DNA from: Roseiarcus sp963741405
Lineage (GTDB): Bacteria; Pseudomonadota; Alphaproteobacteria; Rhizobiales; Beijerinckiaceae
NCBI GenBank assembly: GCA_963741405.1
Contig: CAVUHX010000008.1
Location: forward strand, 1 to 64,000
Reading direction: 5' to 3'
DNA: 64,000 bases
Below are positions 17,896-27,667 of the stretch, one piece after another (within the stretch, counting starts at the first letter, position 1; every line of letters starts with the position of its first letter). The notes under the pieces are model-generated. The model ran no database searches. It saw nothing but the letters and a program-made list of their open reading frames with translations, and was not told the DNA's origin. The position numbers and the translations under genes are program-made.

Positions 17896-20800
17896 TTGAC
17901 GACACCGCCTGTCCGCGCCGAACAATCGGCCTTCGATCAATTCGGAGCGCTCTTGCAAAAGACATTTGCGGACGTCGTCTCGGCCTTCGGCGTCCAAGCC
18001 AGGGCCAAACTGGACAATCCTGCGGTCTCCGGCGCCCCCGAGGATCAGCTCCGAGCGCCGCTTGAAGGGCTGTTCCACGAGCTCGCGGCGCTCGACGTCC
18101 TCGCACCGGGCGGCCTGTCGCTCGTCGGCGAAACAACGCTGTCGCATTTGCAGACGCGGCCGGACTATGCGGTCAGCGTCAGCAATGCGCTTGTCGGCTT
18201 CATCGAGGTCAAGGCGCCGGGCAAGGGCTGCGACCCGCGCAAATTCTCCGACCCGCACGACAAGGAACAATGGGCCAAGCTCAAGTCCTTGCCCAATCTC
18301 GTCTATACCGACGGCAACGGGTTCAGCCTTTGGCGCAACGGCGAACCCGCCGCGAAAATCATGCTCGAAGGCGATATCGAAACCTCCGGCGCGAAGCTGA
18401 AGGCGCCGGAGACGTTGCGCGCACTTGTGGCGGATTTTCTCAGTTGGACGCCGCAACCGCCGACCAGCGTCAAGGCGCTTGCGCAGACCAGCGCTCGCCT
18501 CTGCCGCCTGTTGCGGGACGAGGTTCTGGAGGAGATGGCGGCGGGCCACGGCAGCCTGCAGCATCTGAAGGAAGACTGGCGCAAGCTGCTGTTTCCTGAG
18601 GCCAGCGATGCCCAGTTCGCCGATGGCTATGCGCAGGCCGTCACTTTCGGCCTCTTGATGGCGCGCGCGTTTGACATCCCGTTGAAAGACGGAGTCGAAC
18701 TGGCGGCGATCAAGCTCAAGAAAACCAACACGCTGATCGGAACGGCTCTCAACGTTCTGACCGAGGACGAAGCCAACCAGCAATCGCTGAAAACGTCGCT
18801 CGGCACGCTGACGCGCGTCTTGAACGAAGTGAACTGGTCGACGCTCAGCAAGGACAAGCCGGAAGCCTGGCTCTATTTCTATGAGCACTTTCTGGAAGTC
18901 TATGACAACCGCCTGCGCAAGCTCACGGGCTCCTACTACACGCCGCCGGAGGTCGTCGGCGCGATGGTCGCCTCGTCGATCAGGCGCTGCGCGGTCCTTT
19001 GTTCGAGCGGGCGGCGGGGCTCGCGTCGTCGGACGTGACGCTCGCTGATCCCGCGGTCGGCACGGGCACATTTCTGCTCGGCGCGCTCAGGCGGATCGCC
19101 GGGAATATCGAAGCGGACCAGGGCGCGGGCGCCGTCGGCCCGGCGATCGCGGCGGCGGCAAAACGATTGTTCGGCTTCGAAATCCAGTTTGGTCCGTTCG
19201 CGGTCGCGCAATTGCGCCTGCTCGCGGAAATGCGGGCCCTGACGAAGGCCGCAAAAAAATCGACGCCGCCAGAACTCAATCTCTTCATCACCGACACGCT
19301 CGGCAATCCCTTCGTCGAGGAGGAACAATTGCCGCAAATCGTCGAGGCCATCGCGAAGTCTCGTCGCGAGGCCAACAAGGTCAAGCGCGAGCAGCCGATC
19401 ACCGTCGTCATCGGCAATCCGCCCTACAAGGAGAAGGCGGAAGGACGTGGCGGTTGGATCGAAAAGGGATCGGACGGAAGGCCCGCGCCACTTGATCTCT
19501 GGCGCCCGCCACACGAGTGGGGAAGCGGCCGGTATTCCTATCACCTCAAGAACCTATACGTCTATTTCTGGCGCTGGGCGACGCTGAAGGTCTTCGGATC
19601 CGGCCGATTCGCCGCGACCGGCCGGCCCGATACGGACGAGGAAGGAATCATCTGTTTCATCACGGTCGCCGGCTTTCTCAACGGACCGGGTTTCGAGAAG
19701 ATGCGCGACGACCTGCGCCGGACGTGTTCGAAAATCTGGGTGATTGATTGCTCTCCTGACGGCCATATGCCGGACATTCCAACTCGAATATTCGCGGGCG
19801 TGAAGCACGCTGTTTGTATCGCTTTGGCCGCGCGAAAGCTGGGCAAAGACGGTTCAACGCCCGCGCATGTGCGCTTCCGTTCGCTACCAAAAGGCAAGCA
19901 GCAGATCAAATTCGACGCGCTAAGAACGATTTCGCTGGACGACGGAGGCTGGGTCGACTGTCCAACCGGGTGGCGCGAGCCATTTCTGCCGGAACACGGT
20001 GAAAGTTGGGCGAGCTATCCTTCAATTGGAAGCCTATTTGGCTGGTCCGGCTCTGGGGTAACGCCACATCGAACTTGGCCGATTTCACCAGATCAAGAGA
20101 CGCTAGTCCGTCGCTGGACCCGACTGATATCGGAGCAAGATACAGCAGGAAAGGAAGATTTGTTTCGTAGTGACCGCGACCGCTCGCTGACCAAAACTGT
20201 AACCGTTTCACTGGGCCATCACGCGCTCCGCGCGGTGTCGCTCGCGAACGACCACGAAGGCATCGTTGCACCTGTACGGTACGCATTTCGCTCTTTCGAC
20301 CGGCAATGGATCATTCCGGATCATCGGTTGCTAAGCATGGCGCGTCCGCGCTTGTGGACAAGCTATTCAGGTCGACAGATATATCTGACGGCTCTCGAAC
20401 GGACTTCGCCGACCGCAGGACCTGCGATCTCAATTACAGATCTCGTCCCGGACCTCGATCATTACAATGGTCGCGGCGGCCGCGTTTACCCGCTATGGGC
20501 CGACGCGCAGGCCACGCCACCGAACGTGCGCGCGGAAATTTTGCAAACGCTTGCCAAGGCCCAAGGCGCGGCGGTCGGCGCCGAGGATCTCTTCGCTTAC
20601 ATCGCAGCGGTCATGGCGCATCCGGCCTTCACTGCGCGGTTTCGCGCCGATCTCGTGCGTCCTGGCCTTCGCGTGCCGCTGACGGCGGACAAAGCGCTGT
20701 TCGACGAGGCTGTCGCGCTCGGGCGCGAGGTGATCTGGCTGCATTGCTACGGCGAACGTTTTGTCGACGTGGCCGCCAAACGACCGAAAGGCCCGCCGCG

Positions 20801-21257
20801 CCTGCCGAAGGAAGAAGCGCCTTTCATTCCCGCCGACGGCGCAATTCCACCCGCACCCGAACCGTTGCCGGAGACCATGGATTACGACGCGGCCAGGCGT
20901 CGCCTCGTCATCGGCAAGGGCTTCGTCGAGAACGTCACGCCGGCCATGCGGGCTTACGAGATTTCCGGCAAGACCGTGCTCGACCAATGGTTCAGCTACC
21001 GCCGGCGCGACCGCACCAAGCCGCCGATCGGCGACAGGCGGCCGCCCTCGCCGCTCGAAAAGATCCAGCCCGACGGCTGGCTCGCCGAATATACCGAGGA
21101 CCTGCTGAACCTCCTCAACGTGCTCGGCCGGCTCATCGCGCTCGAGCCGTGGCAAGCCGATTTACTCGACCGGATCGTGGCGGGGCCGCTCGTCGGCATC
21201 GCCGACGAGGGCGGCGAACAGGAGTCGGGGACAACGGGCGACGGGCCGTCGCAATAG
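17896..21257 (+). pseudogene. Single-chain restriction-modification enzyme (type IIG/ISP-like), one frameshift
   Basis: The N-terminal part carries a PD-(D/E)XK nuclease signature: PDYA at Asp90, and FIEVKAPG with Glu104 and Lys106. A helical linker leads to an N6-adenine methylase: SYYTPPEVV, then DPAVGTGTFLLG (SAM motif I) and VIGNPPYKEKA (catalytic NPPY). The last 350 residues resemble the type ISP C-terminal specificity domain. There is no helicase, unlike true type ISP enzymes. Total about 1120 residues. The frame changes near 18968, where GATGGTCGCCTCGTCGATC lacks one base, splitting nuclease from methylase. If real, the nuclease half would be made alone (380 aa) without the methylase. 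The start is TTG at 17896. Confidence 0.82.
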
Positions 21258-21319
21258 GCCGCGCCCTCTGGCAGAATAAGGCGACCGATTCGCTGCGAGA
21301 CGAGGACGAGCCGCCCGCC

Positions 21320-21604
21320 ATGATGCGCCACGGTCAACTGGACCTGTTCGGCGAGAGCCAGCCGGAGCTTCCGGGCGTCGAGCAGACGGCGGCGGTGGTT
21401 CGCGCCGATCCGGACGAGGTGCGCGCCGAACTGCTCAGCGTGCTCGCCAAAGTTCGCGCGGCGCAAAGCTTTCCATGGGACCCGCGCCGCACGCTTTACT
21501 GGCGCACCGTCTTCCCGCAGATGACGAATTGGCTGCCGGACCAGGAAGCCGCGCAGTTGCGCTTCGAGTTCGAGACGGAAATCCGGCGCCTGGAAGCGGC
21601 CTAA
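21320..21604 (+). CDS. Small hypothetical protein downstream of the restriction enzyme
   Basis: A 94-residue protein, MMRHGQLDLFGESQPEL to EFETEIRRLEAA, with PWDPRRTLYWRTVFPQMTNWLP in the middle. The composition is that of a soluble protein with no signal peptide. It begins 62 bases after the methylase stop and may belong to the same transcript. The same type of short DLFGE-containing protein is familiar from alphaproteobacterial genomes but I know no function. Its stop directly abuts the convergent YgfK-like gene. Confidence 0.6.
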   Translation: MMRHGQLDLFGESQPELPGVEQTAAVVRADPDEVRAELLSVLAKVRAAQSFPWDPRRTLYWRTVFPQMTNWLPDQEAAQLRFEFETEIRRLEAA

Positions 21605-21659
21605 CGCGTGTTTGCTATGTCGCCCAATCCTTGACAAGCGCTCGACCGTCGCCTGTTGC

Positions 21660-23712
21660 TCAACACTCCGCCCCCGCCCGCCCAAGCCTCGCGCTGGCAT
21701 AGTTCACCGCCCCCGGCCCCGCGACCGCGTCGAGGATCGGCAGCATGATCCGGAGCCGCGTCAGGTCGACCGGCCCGTCGGCCGCGCCGCTGACGCTGCC
21801 GGCGACGTCGCCCGGGTCGAGAGCCAGGTCGAAGCCCGCGCCGCTGTAGCGCACGCGCCCGTCGTACCGCTCGATGCGCACGGTCTCGCCGGCGAAGCGG
21901 CCGTGCATGATGGCGCCGAGCGCGCCCTGTTCGACGACGAAGCCGTCGCGGTCGGACGCTTCCCACGCGGCGCGGCTGCCGAAGAACAAGGGCTTCGTCC
22001 GGTAGGGGCCGCCGTCCTCGGGGCAGAGCACGTCGCAATGGCCGCATTCGTTGCAGACGTCGGCGAAGGCGCCGATCTGGTGCGGCTTGTTGACCTTGAC
22101 CGAGCCGACGAGTTCCATCGTCCACCCCTCCGGCGTCCGCGTCAGAAGCTCGACCGGCGTCTCGCCGACGGGAATCGAGAAGCTGAAATTGGCGTCGTTG
22201 GGACAGACGGGAATGCACTTGTCGCAGGTCAGGCAGTCGAACAGCGCGAGCGACGAGCCGATCTTCTTCGGCGGCGTGGCGTTTTCGGCGGCGCTGTAGC
22301 GGGGGTCGTCGAACCGCGCGCTCGGCGTAAACGGCGCTGTTCAGGACCCGCGCCGCCGAGACCCAGGCGGCGAAGGCGTCTCCGGCCGCTTCGCGCGGAT
22401 CGCCGCCCGGCAAAAGCGCGGCGCGGCAGGCGGCGGCGCGATCCTCGGTGAGGCCGAGAGACGCGAGCGCGGCCTCGGCCTGGCCGTGCGCCTTCAGCAC
22501 GAACGTGTCGATGTCCTTCGCTCGAACCGCGTCCATGCGCTTGACCAGCTCGCCGAAATAGCGCCAGCCGCGCCGGTAGCCGCCGAACTTGAGGAAGTCG
22601 CTGCAGACGGTGACGGGCTTCAAGCCCAGGCCGATTGTGTCGGCGAAATTGCCCTCGTCGATCCCGCCGGAGAACGAAACCGGCAGGCGGTCGCCAAAGG
22701 CGCGGCGGAAGCGCGCGACAAGCGCGATGGCGAGGGGATGCAGCGGCGGGCCGGAGAGATACATCACCGGCTCGCTCGCGGGGAAGAAGCCCCTGTTGTT
22801 CTCGACCACCAGGGTGTTGGAGAATTTCACCCCGAGGCCGCGCCCGCGCGCCTTCGCATAGGGGTCGAGGCGTTCGACCAGTTCCACCACCTCGCCCCAG
22901 GTCGCGTCGTCGGCGAAGGCGCGCTGAGGCACCACGATGTCGCGATAGCCGAGCCTGTCGTGCAGGATCGAATCGAGCTCGTCGCGGCCGAGCAAAGTCG
23001 GGTTGAGCTTGACGACGACGTCGAGGCCGACCTCGCCGATCAGGTGCTTGACGATCCCTTCGATCTCGCCCGGCGGGCAGCCGTGGAAGGTCGACAGGGT
23101 CAGCGAGTCGGAGATGCGGGTCGGGAACGGCAGGTCGCGGAATTTTCGCCAGGGCGCCGGAATCTGCGCCCGCAGCCTGTCGACCAGCGCGGTCGCGTCC
23201 AGCATGCCGTCGAGGAAGCCGCGCACCTTGGCCGACTTGATCCCGGCGAGATCGTAGCCGACGCTCATGTCGAACACCGTGTCGCCAAGCCCCGCGCCGA
23301 TGCCGGAGGCCTTCAGCATCTCGATCAGCATCGCGCCCTTGACATATTCCTCGAGCGACTGGGCGACGGTCAGCTCCTGCGACCATTCGATGTTGAAGCC
23401 GACCGTCGCCATGTCGATGCACGGCCGCGGCACCTCGATCGCGTCGTTGACCTGCACGGTCTTGCATTCGATCACCCGGCCGCCCGCGAGCCAGGAGAGC
23501 GCGATGTTCTGCGCCATCTGGGTGTGCGGCCCGGCGGCCGGCCCGAACGGGGTCGAGGCGCGGCGGTTCCCCAAGGCGACCGAAAGGTCGCGCCCCGGAT
23601 AGGCTTGCACGAAGCGCTGCGCGGGAAGGTCGAACACCGACCGCTTCTCCTCGAGCTCGCGGAACATGCGGCCGATCAGGACGTCGAAGGGGACGGGCGC
23701 CAGCTGGACCAT
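21660..23712 (-). pseudogene. YgfK-like Fe-S/FMN oxidoreductase (putative selenate reductase subunit type), one frameshift
   Basis: The first 460 residues form a dihydroorotate/glutamate-synthase-like FMN barrel (GPAAGPHTQMAQN, KTVQVND, VKLNPTLLG, SFSGGID). The C-terminal part has two 4Fe-4S motifs: CLTCDKCIPVCPNDANF and CNECGHCDVLCPEDGG. E. coli YgfK is about 1030 residues and also has a NAD(P)/FAD module; this one is about 680 and lacks it. The frame changes near 22310 (VYAERA, then RFDDPRYSAAEN in another frame), separating barrel from ferredoxin. In E. coli ygfK is clustered with xdhD, ssnA, hyuA and ygeX for purine breakdown, matching other genes in this window. Confidence 0.82.
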
Positions 23713-24045
23713 TGTTTTGCTTGCCGATGCGATAGGAACCGAGGGGAGCTGGGGGAATTGCTTAGCAAACCCGGCCCTGCGATGCGCGCCCGGAAGGAAA
23801 GGTCGAACGGGGGCGGATCGGGGCTCCGGTTCTCGCCGCGTGGGTTCGGCCGGGCGCCGTCGTTCGCACGCTGGATTGGGTTTGATTGTTTTTCAGGGAC
23901 TTACATTAACTTCAGCGACATGTGTAAGAACAAATGATGTACAAAAAACGGAGCCTATGCTAGGCTTCCGTCGATCGGTCGCAATCGAGGTGCGACATTT
24001 TGCGACAGAACCCATCGATGCGGGCGATGACGTCGGAGGCGAGCG

Positions 24046-24187
24046 CAGGATGACCCAAAGGCGTCCTCGCGAGCGCCCCCCGGGTCGAAGAGCCTGGGGG
24101 GAAGCGATCCAGCGGCCGTCGGGCGCCCTGCGGCCCCTGGATCGCCGCGTCGCCTCGCCCCTCGCGATGATGGGGTGGTCGCGGCTG
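24046..24187. repeat. Intergenic palindromic repeat, family B (second copy)
   Basis: Same organisation as 1878-2003: GGATGACCC, GCGAGCGCCCCCCGGGTCGAAG, then GGGGGGAAGCGATCC, a central GGGCGCCCTGCGGCCC palindrome and the return arm GGATCGCCGCGTCGC to CGCGATGATGG. No gene inside. Confidence 0.6.
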
Positions 24188-24264
24188 GCGACCACCCGGC
24201 TGGTCGGCCGCTTGGGCGGGAGGGCGCGAACTCCGGCGAAACCGGCCCAGGAGTTCTGCTCGCC

Positions 24265-24585
24265 CGGAAATGTCACTGCAATGCGTTGAAAAGGTTCGAT
24301 TCGGGAATGGATATGGCGGTCGGGGCCGCCCGCCTCATCCGGCTCGCCCCGTTCGATTCCCGACAGCACGGCCGCCGCGGCTCCCCAGGTTCGCGACCTT
24401 CGAGACGCCCCGGTTCCGGCGAGGTCGCGGGGGAAATCGGCGCCCTCGCGGGAATTGCGATGGCTCGCAAATGTCACGGCAAGGCGTTGAAAACGTTCGA
24501 TCCGGGAATGGATTTGGCGCCGCCGACCGCGCCCGCCTCACCCGGCCTCGCCGCGGTCGATTCCCGACAGCACCGCCGCCGCCGT
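24265..24585. repeat. Two direct copies of the GTTGAAAACGTTCGA repeat plus duplicated 3' gene end, family D
   Basis: Cores at 24265-24318 and 24466-24519 share GCGTTGAAAACGTTCGAT (first copy has two changes) followed by CGGGAATGGATTTGGCG. Each is followed by about 65 bases matching the 3' end of the PLP gene that starts at 25841 (both contain TTCGATTCCCGACAGCAC). So the gene's tail and the repeat are duplicated 201 bp apart. Three further cores lie at 61046-61320. Confidence 0.75.
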
Positions 24586-25841
24586 CCCGCGCGCCCCCGG
24601 CGCCGCGAGCGCTCCGGCGAGGCCGGCCGCCCCGTCGCCGAGGCCGGAACCTTGGTGTGAGCGCGCACCAGGTCGAACGCCCATGCGACCGCCGCCTCGT
24701 CCGCCACCACCACGTCGCCGCCCGTCTCGCGCATCGCCCTGACGACTTCGAACCAGTCGTAGGTCTCGTCGTCGAGTATGCCGTGGGCGAGGCTCGCCGG
24801 CAGGCTTTCCCACGGCCACATGAAGCGCGACCGGTGGCGGACCGCCTCGTCGAGCGGGACGCCGTCGAGCGCGCCCCAGGCGCGCGCCAGCGGGGCGCAG
24901 CCCGCGGTCTGCACCGCGATCAGGCGCGGGGCGCGAGGCGCGAGCCCGGCGGCGGCGGCGATGGCGAAGCCTTGCGCGAGCGCGCTGGCCAGCGCCCCGC
25001 CCCCGACCTGCACAAACAGCGTGTCGATCTCCGCGCCTTCGGCGGCGAGCGCCTCGGCCATTTCGAAGGCAACGGTCCGCGCGCCTTCGACCGCCAGACC
25101 ATTATCCGGCCCCTGCACGCCGAACGGGATCGCCCCGGCTCGAACCGCACGGCGCGCGGCATGGACGCAAGGGTCGCCGGGCTCGCGGGACGAGCGCCCG
25201 CAGACGACGACATTTGCGCCGAGGTCGCGCAGGCGCCGCACGACGCCAGGCTCCGCGTCCGTCGGGATGAAGACGTCGAGCGGCCAGTCGGCGGCGCGCG
25301 CGATCACCGCCGCGGCGAGCGCGGCGTTGCCGCAGGAGGCGATCGCCAGGCGCCGAGCGCGCAAGCCCTCGCCGAGCGCGAGGCCCGAGATTTCCAGCAC
25401 GCGCAGGTGGAGCATCGCCCCCATCAGGTGGCGCGCCTTGTGCGATCCGGAGACGGCGCCCGTCTCGTCCTTGATCCACAAGGGTCCGGCGAGCCCAAGC
25501 GAGGCGGCAAGCCCGGGCATCCGCGCGAACGGGGTGCGGCGGAAACAGCAGGCGTCGATCGCCTTCAGCGCCTCGTCCAGTTCGCCGACGACGTCGAACC
25601 ACGCCGCGTCCGACAGGCCTGCGGCGCGCGCAAGACGATACGGCGAAAGCCAGCGCCGGTAGCGCAGAAACGGCTCGTCGTCGTCGCCGGCGCCGAGATC
25701 GGTCGCATCCGTCGGCGCGACCAGTACATGGTCGATGTCGTCGCCTTCGCGAGCGCCAGGGCAGGCGAACGGGAAGACGCGCCCAGGGTCCACGACGGCG
25801 CCGCAACCGTGGCAGACGAACAGCGGCGAGGCTCCGGTCAC
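24474..25841 (-). CDS. PLP-dependent enzyme, threonine synthase-like (fold type II), C-terminus frameshifted
   Basis: Starts with a zinc-ribbon-like CHGCG...CPG (Cys10, Cys13, Cys27) as in some threonine synthases. The PLP lysine is Lys135 in SGSHKARHLMG, the substrate/PLP loop is SCGNAALAAAV, and the phosphate-binding glycine loop VQVGGGALASALAQG. The reaction is probably an eliminase or lyase on a hydroxy- or amino-substituted amino acid, compare YgeX (diaminopropionate ammonia-lyase) in the E. coli purine cluster. Near 24629 one base is missing: the expected ending ATGAAGLAGALAAPGARG to GIDRGEAG continues in the next frame to a stop at 24538. The frame as read ends in repeat-encoded sequence. 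ATGA overlap with the upstream gene shows coupling. Confidence 0.78.
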   Translation of the reverse strand: MTGASPLFVCHGCGAVVDPGRVFPFACPGAREGDDIDHVLVAPTDATDLGAGDDDEPFLRYRRWLSPYRLARAAGLSDAAWFDVVGELDEALKAIDACCFRRTPFARMPGLAASLGLAGPLWIKDETGAVSGSHKARHLMGAMLHLRVLEISGLALGEGLRARRLAIASCGNAALAAAVIARAADWPLDVFIPTDAEPGVVRRLRDLGANVVVCGRSSREPGDPCVHAARRAVRAGAIPFGVQGPDNGLAVEGARTVAFEMAEALAAEGAEIDTLFVQVGGGALASALAQGFAIAAAAGLAPRAPRLIAVQTAGCAPLARAWGALDGVPLDEAVRHRSRFMWPWESLPASLAHGILDDETYDWFEVVRAMRETGGDVVVADEAAVAWAFDLVRAHTKVPASATGRPASPERSRRRGRAGRRRRCCRESTAARPGEAGAVGGAKSIPGSNVFNALP

Positions 25842-27340
25842 GTGAGCCGGGCGGCGGCGCCGCTCTCCGCGTTGAACTCCTCGATCATCGCGTCCCAGGC
25901 GGGCGCGAGGTCGAGGAGCCCGTCCCAGAAGGATTGTTTCGCGCGGGCCATGAAATCCTCGAGCGACACGCCCTGCTGCTCGACCCAGGTGAAGTAGCCG
26001 AGATTGAAGATCCGCTTGCGATCGACATGGCTGAGCTCGAGCACATGGTCGATTCCGGCGCCGGCCATCGAGCGGCCCCAGGTCTCGCCGGCGCTCACCG
26101 CGTCGAAGCGGTTGCCGAAATAACGCGTCGCCGCCTTCACGACTTCGCTGCCGTACATCTCCGCGCTGTCGGTCGCGACCGTGAGCACCACGTCGTCGGG
26201 ACCGAGATCGAAATATTTCGCCAGCTTCACCGCGGCGACGATGTTGCAGATGCTGGAGATGCCGAAGGCGCCGAGCCTGCCGACCAAGGCGGGGTCGACG
26301 CCGCGCCGCTCGATGAGGTACCTGCGGCCTTCGTCGGTGTTGAACAGCGTCAGCAGCGTGTCGGTCGCGCGGTCGCTGACGCCCACGACAACGTCGGTGT
26401 TCATGACGTTGTGGATCAGCGGCACGTGCTTGTCGCCGATCCCCTGGATGTTATGCTCGCCGAAGCCGTTCATGAGCAGCGTCGGGCATTCGACCGCCTC
26501 GACCGCCGCGATCCGCGCGCCGAACGCGCTCTTCAGATGATCGCCGGCCGCGATCGTCCCCGCAGAGCCGGTCGCCGAAACGAAAGCGCCGAGTCTTGCC
26601 CGCGGACGGCCTTCGGCGAGCGCATGAAAGACCCGCTCGAGCGCTGCGCCGGTGCACAGGCGATGGACGAGGTAGTTGCCATATTCGCAGAACTGGTTGA
26701 ACACGATGTTCGCCGGGTCGCGGTCCAGCGCCGCGCACGCGTCGTAGATCTCCTTGACATTGCTCTCGGAGCCCGGCGTGCGGATAATGTCCGACGGTTC
26801 GGCGACCCAGCGTTCGAGCCAGTCGAAGCGCTCCTGGCTCATGTTCACCGGCAGCACTGCGACGCCGCGACAGCCGAGGATGCGTGAAATTGCGACGCCG
26901 CCGCGGCAATAATTGCCGGTCGAGGGCCAGATCGCGCGGTGACGCGTCGGGTCGAACTGGCCGGTGACGACCCGTGGAGCAAGACAGCCGTAGGCGGCGA
27001 GAACTTTGTGGGTGCGGATCATCGGAAAGCGCTCGCCGAGCGCGAGCACGATGCGCGCTGGCGAGCCGGTCAACTCCGGCGACAATTCGATTGCGCCAGG
27101 CGTCGCCGCCAAGCCGCGGCGCGAAGCGTCGTTGAACCAGTGGACGCGAAACAGGTTCAGCGGATGGGGTGCGTCCGGGTCGACGTCGCCGAGGCGTTGT
27201 GCGATCGCCGCGGGGATGGTCCACGGGTCCTTGAGCTCGCCGAGCGTCGGCAGCACGACCCCCGCCTCGCGGAAGCGGAGAAGCGTTCGCCGGTAGACGT
27301 CGCGATCGATCAGACTTGTTTCTAACCCCAGCCTCGCCAT
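25838..27340 (-). CDS. PLP-dependent fold type II enzyme (cysteine synthase-like superfamily), 500 aa
   Basis: Long PLP beta-family enzyme. The lysine is Lys112 in IRTHKVLAAYG, followed by the loop WPSTGNYCRGG and the glycine-rich phosphate loop SATGSAGTIAAG. The C-terminus extends to IEEFNAESGAA. It is longer than ordinary cysteine synthases or YgeX (about 400). It is first in a coupled operon with the threonine synthase-like gene, upstream of the ygfK-like gene. The start MARLGLETS at 27340 was chosen because upstream in-frame codons overlap the EpsI gene on the other strand and lack protein character. Substrate unknown. Confidence 0.8.
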   Translation of the reverse strand: MARLGLETSLIDRDVYRRTLLRFREAGVVLPTLGELKDPWTIPAAIAQRLGDVDPDAPHPLNLFRVHWFNDASRRGLAATPGAIELSPELTGSPARIVLALGERFPMIRTHKVLAAYGCLAPRVVTGQFDPTRHRAIWPSTGNYCRGGVAISRILGCRGVAVLPVNMSQERFDWLERWVAEPSDIIRTPGSESNVKEIYDACAALDRDPANIVFNQFCEYGNYLVHRLCTGAALERVFHALAEGRPRARLGAFVSATGSAGTIAAGDHLKSAFGARIAAVEAVECPTLLMNGFGEHNIQGIGDKHVPLIHNVMNTDVVVGVSDRATDTLLTLFNTDEGRRYLIERRGVDPALVGRLGAFGISSICNIVAAVKLAKYFDLGPDDVVLTVATDSAEMYGSEVVKAATRYFGNRFDAVSAGETWGRSMAGAGIDHVLELSHVDRKRIFNLGYFTWVEQQGVSLEDFMARAKQSFWDGLLDLAPAWDAMIEEFNAESGAAARLT

Positions 27341-27585
27341 GCCCCGCGTCCCTTTAGCGCCTTTGTCGTCGCGACCGCCGAAGGCGCGGCTTGGTGGCTG
27401 CATGCGCGTCGCGACCCGCCCTTGCTCCCGGACGCCGACGACGCCGAACTGTCGAGGATCCCCGCGACGACCTATATCGCTAGCCGGCAGCCTTGCACGC
27501 CGGGCGGCGTCGGTCCCGAAATCATGTAAGGGTGAATAATGCTCCGCCCCGGTCCGGCTGTCCAGACGTTGCATGCACAGCCATT

Positions 27586-27605
27586 GCACAGCAACGTTGT
27601 TGTGC
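27586..27605. promoter_or_regulatory. 20-bp near-perfect palindrome between divergent genes
   Basis: GCACAGCAACGTTGTTGTGC is a dyad with one mismatched pair. It sits 63 bases before the EpsI start and 245 before the PLP-operon start, in the shared 327-bp upstream region. The size and symmetry are those of a dimeric regulator site. The rest of this gap contains no gene that I can support. Confidence 0.35.
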
Positions 27606-27667
27606 CGGGCGCGTATGGCCTGTAAATAGTGGGTTGGGCCGGTGGTCGGGCCGGGCTCGGAGGGAAT

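Noticed and set aside
18270..21604. Other plus-strand frames over the restriction enzyme gene (for example 18270-18599 and 20306-21319)
   Set aside because: Shadow frames. Only the end of the second, 21320-21604, is a separate real small gene.
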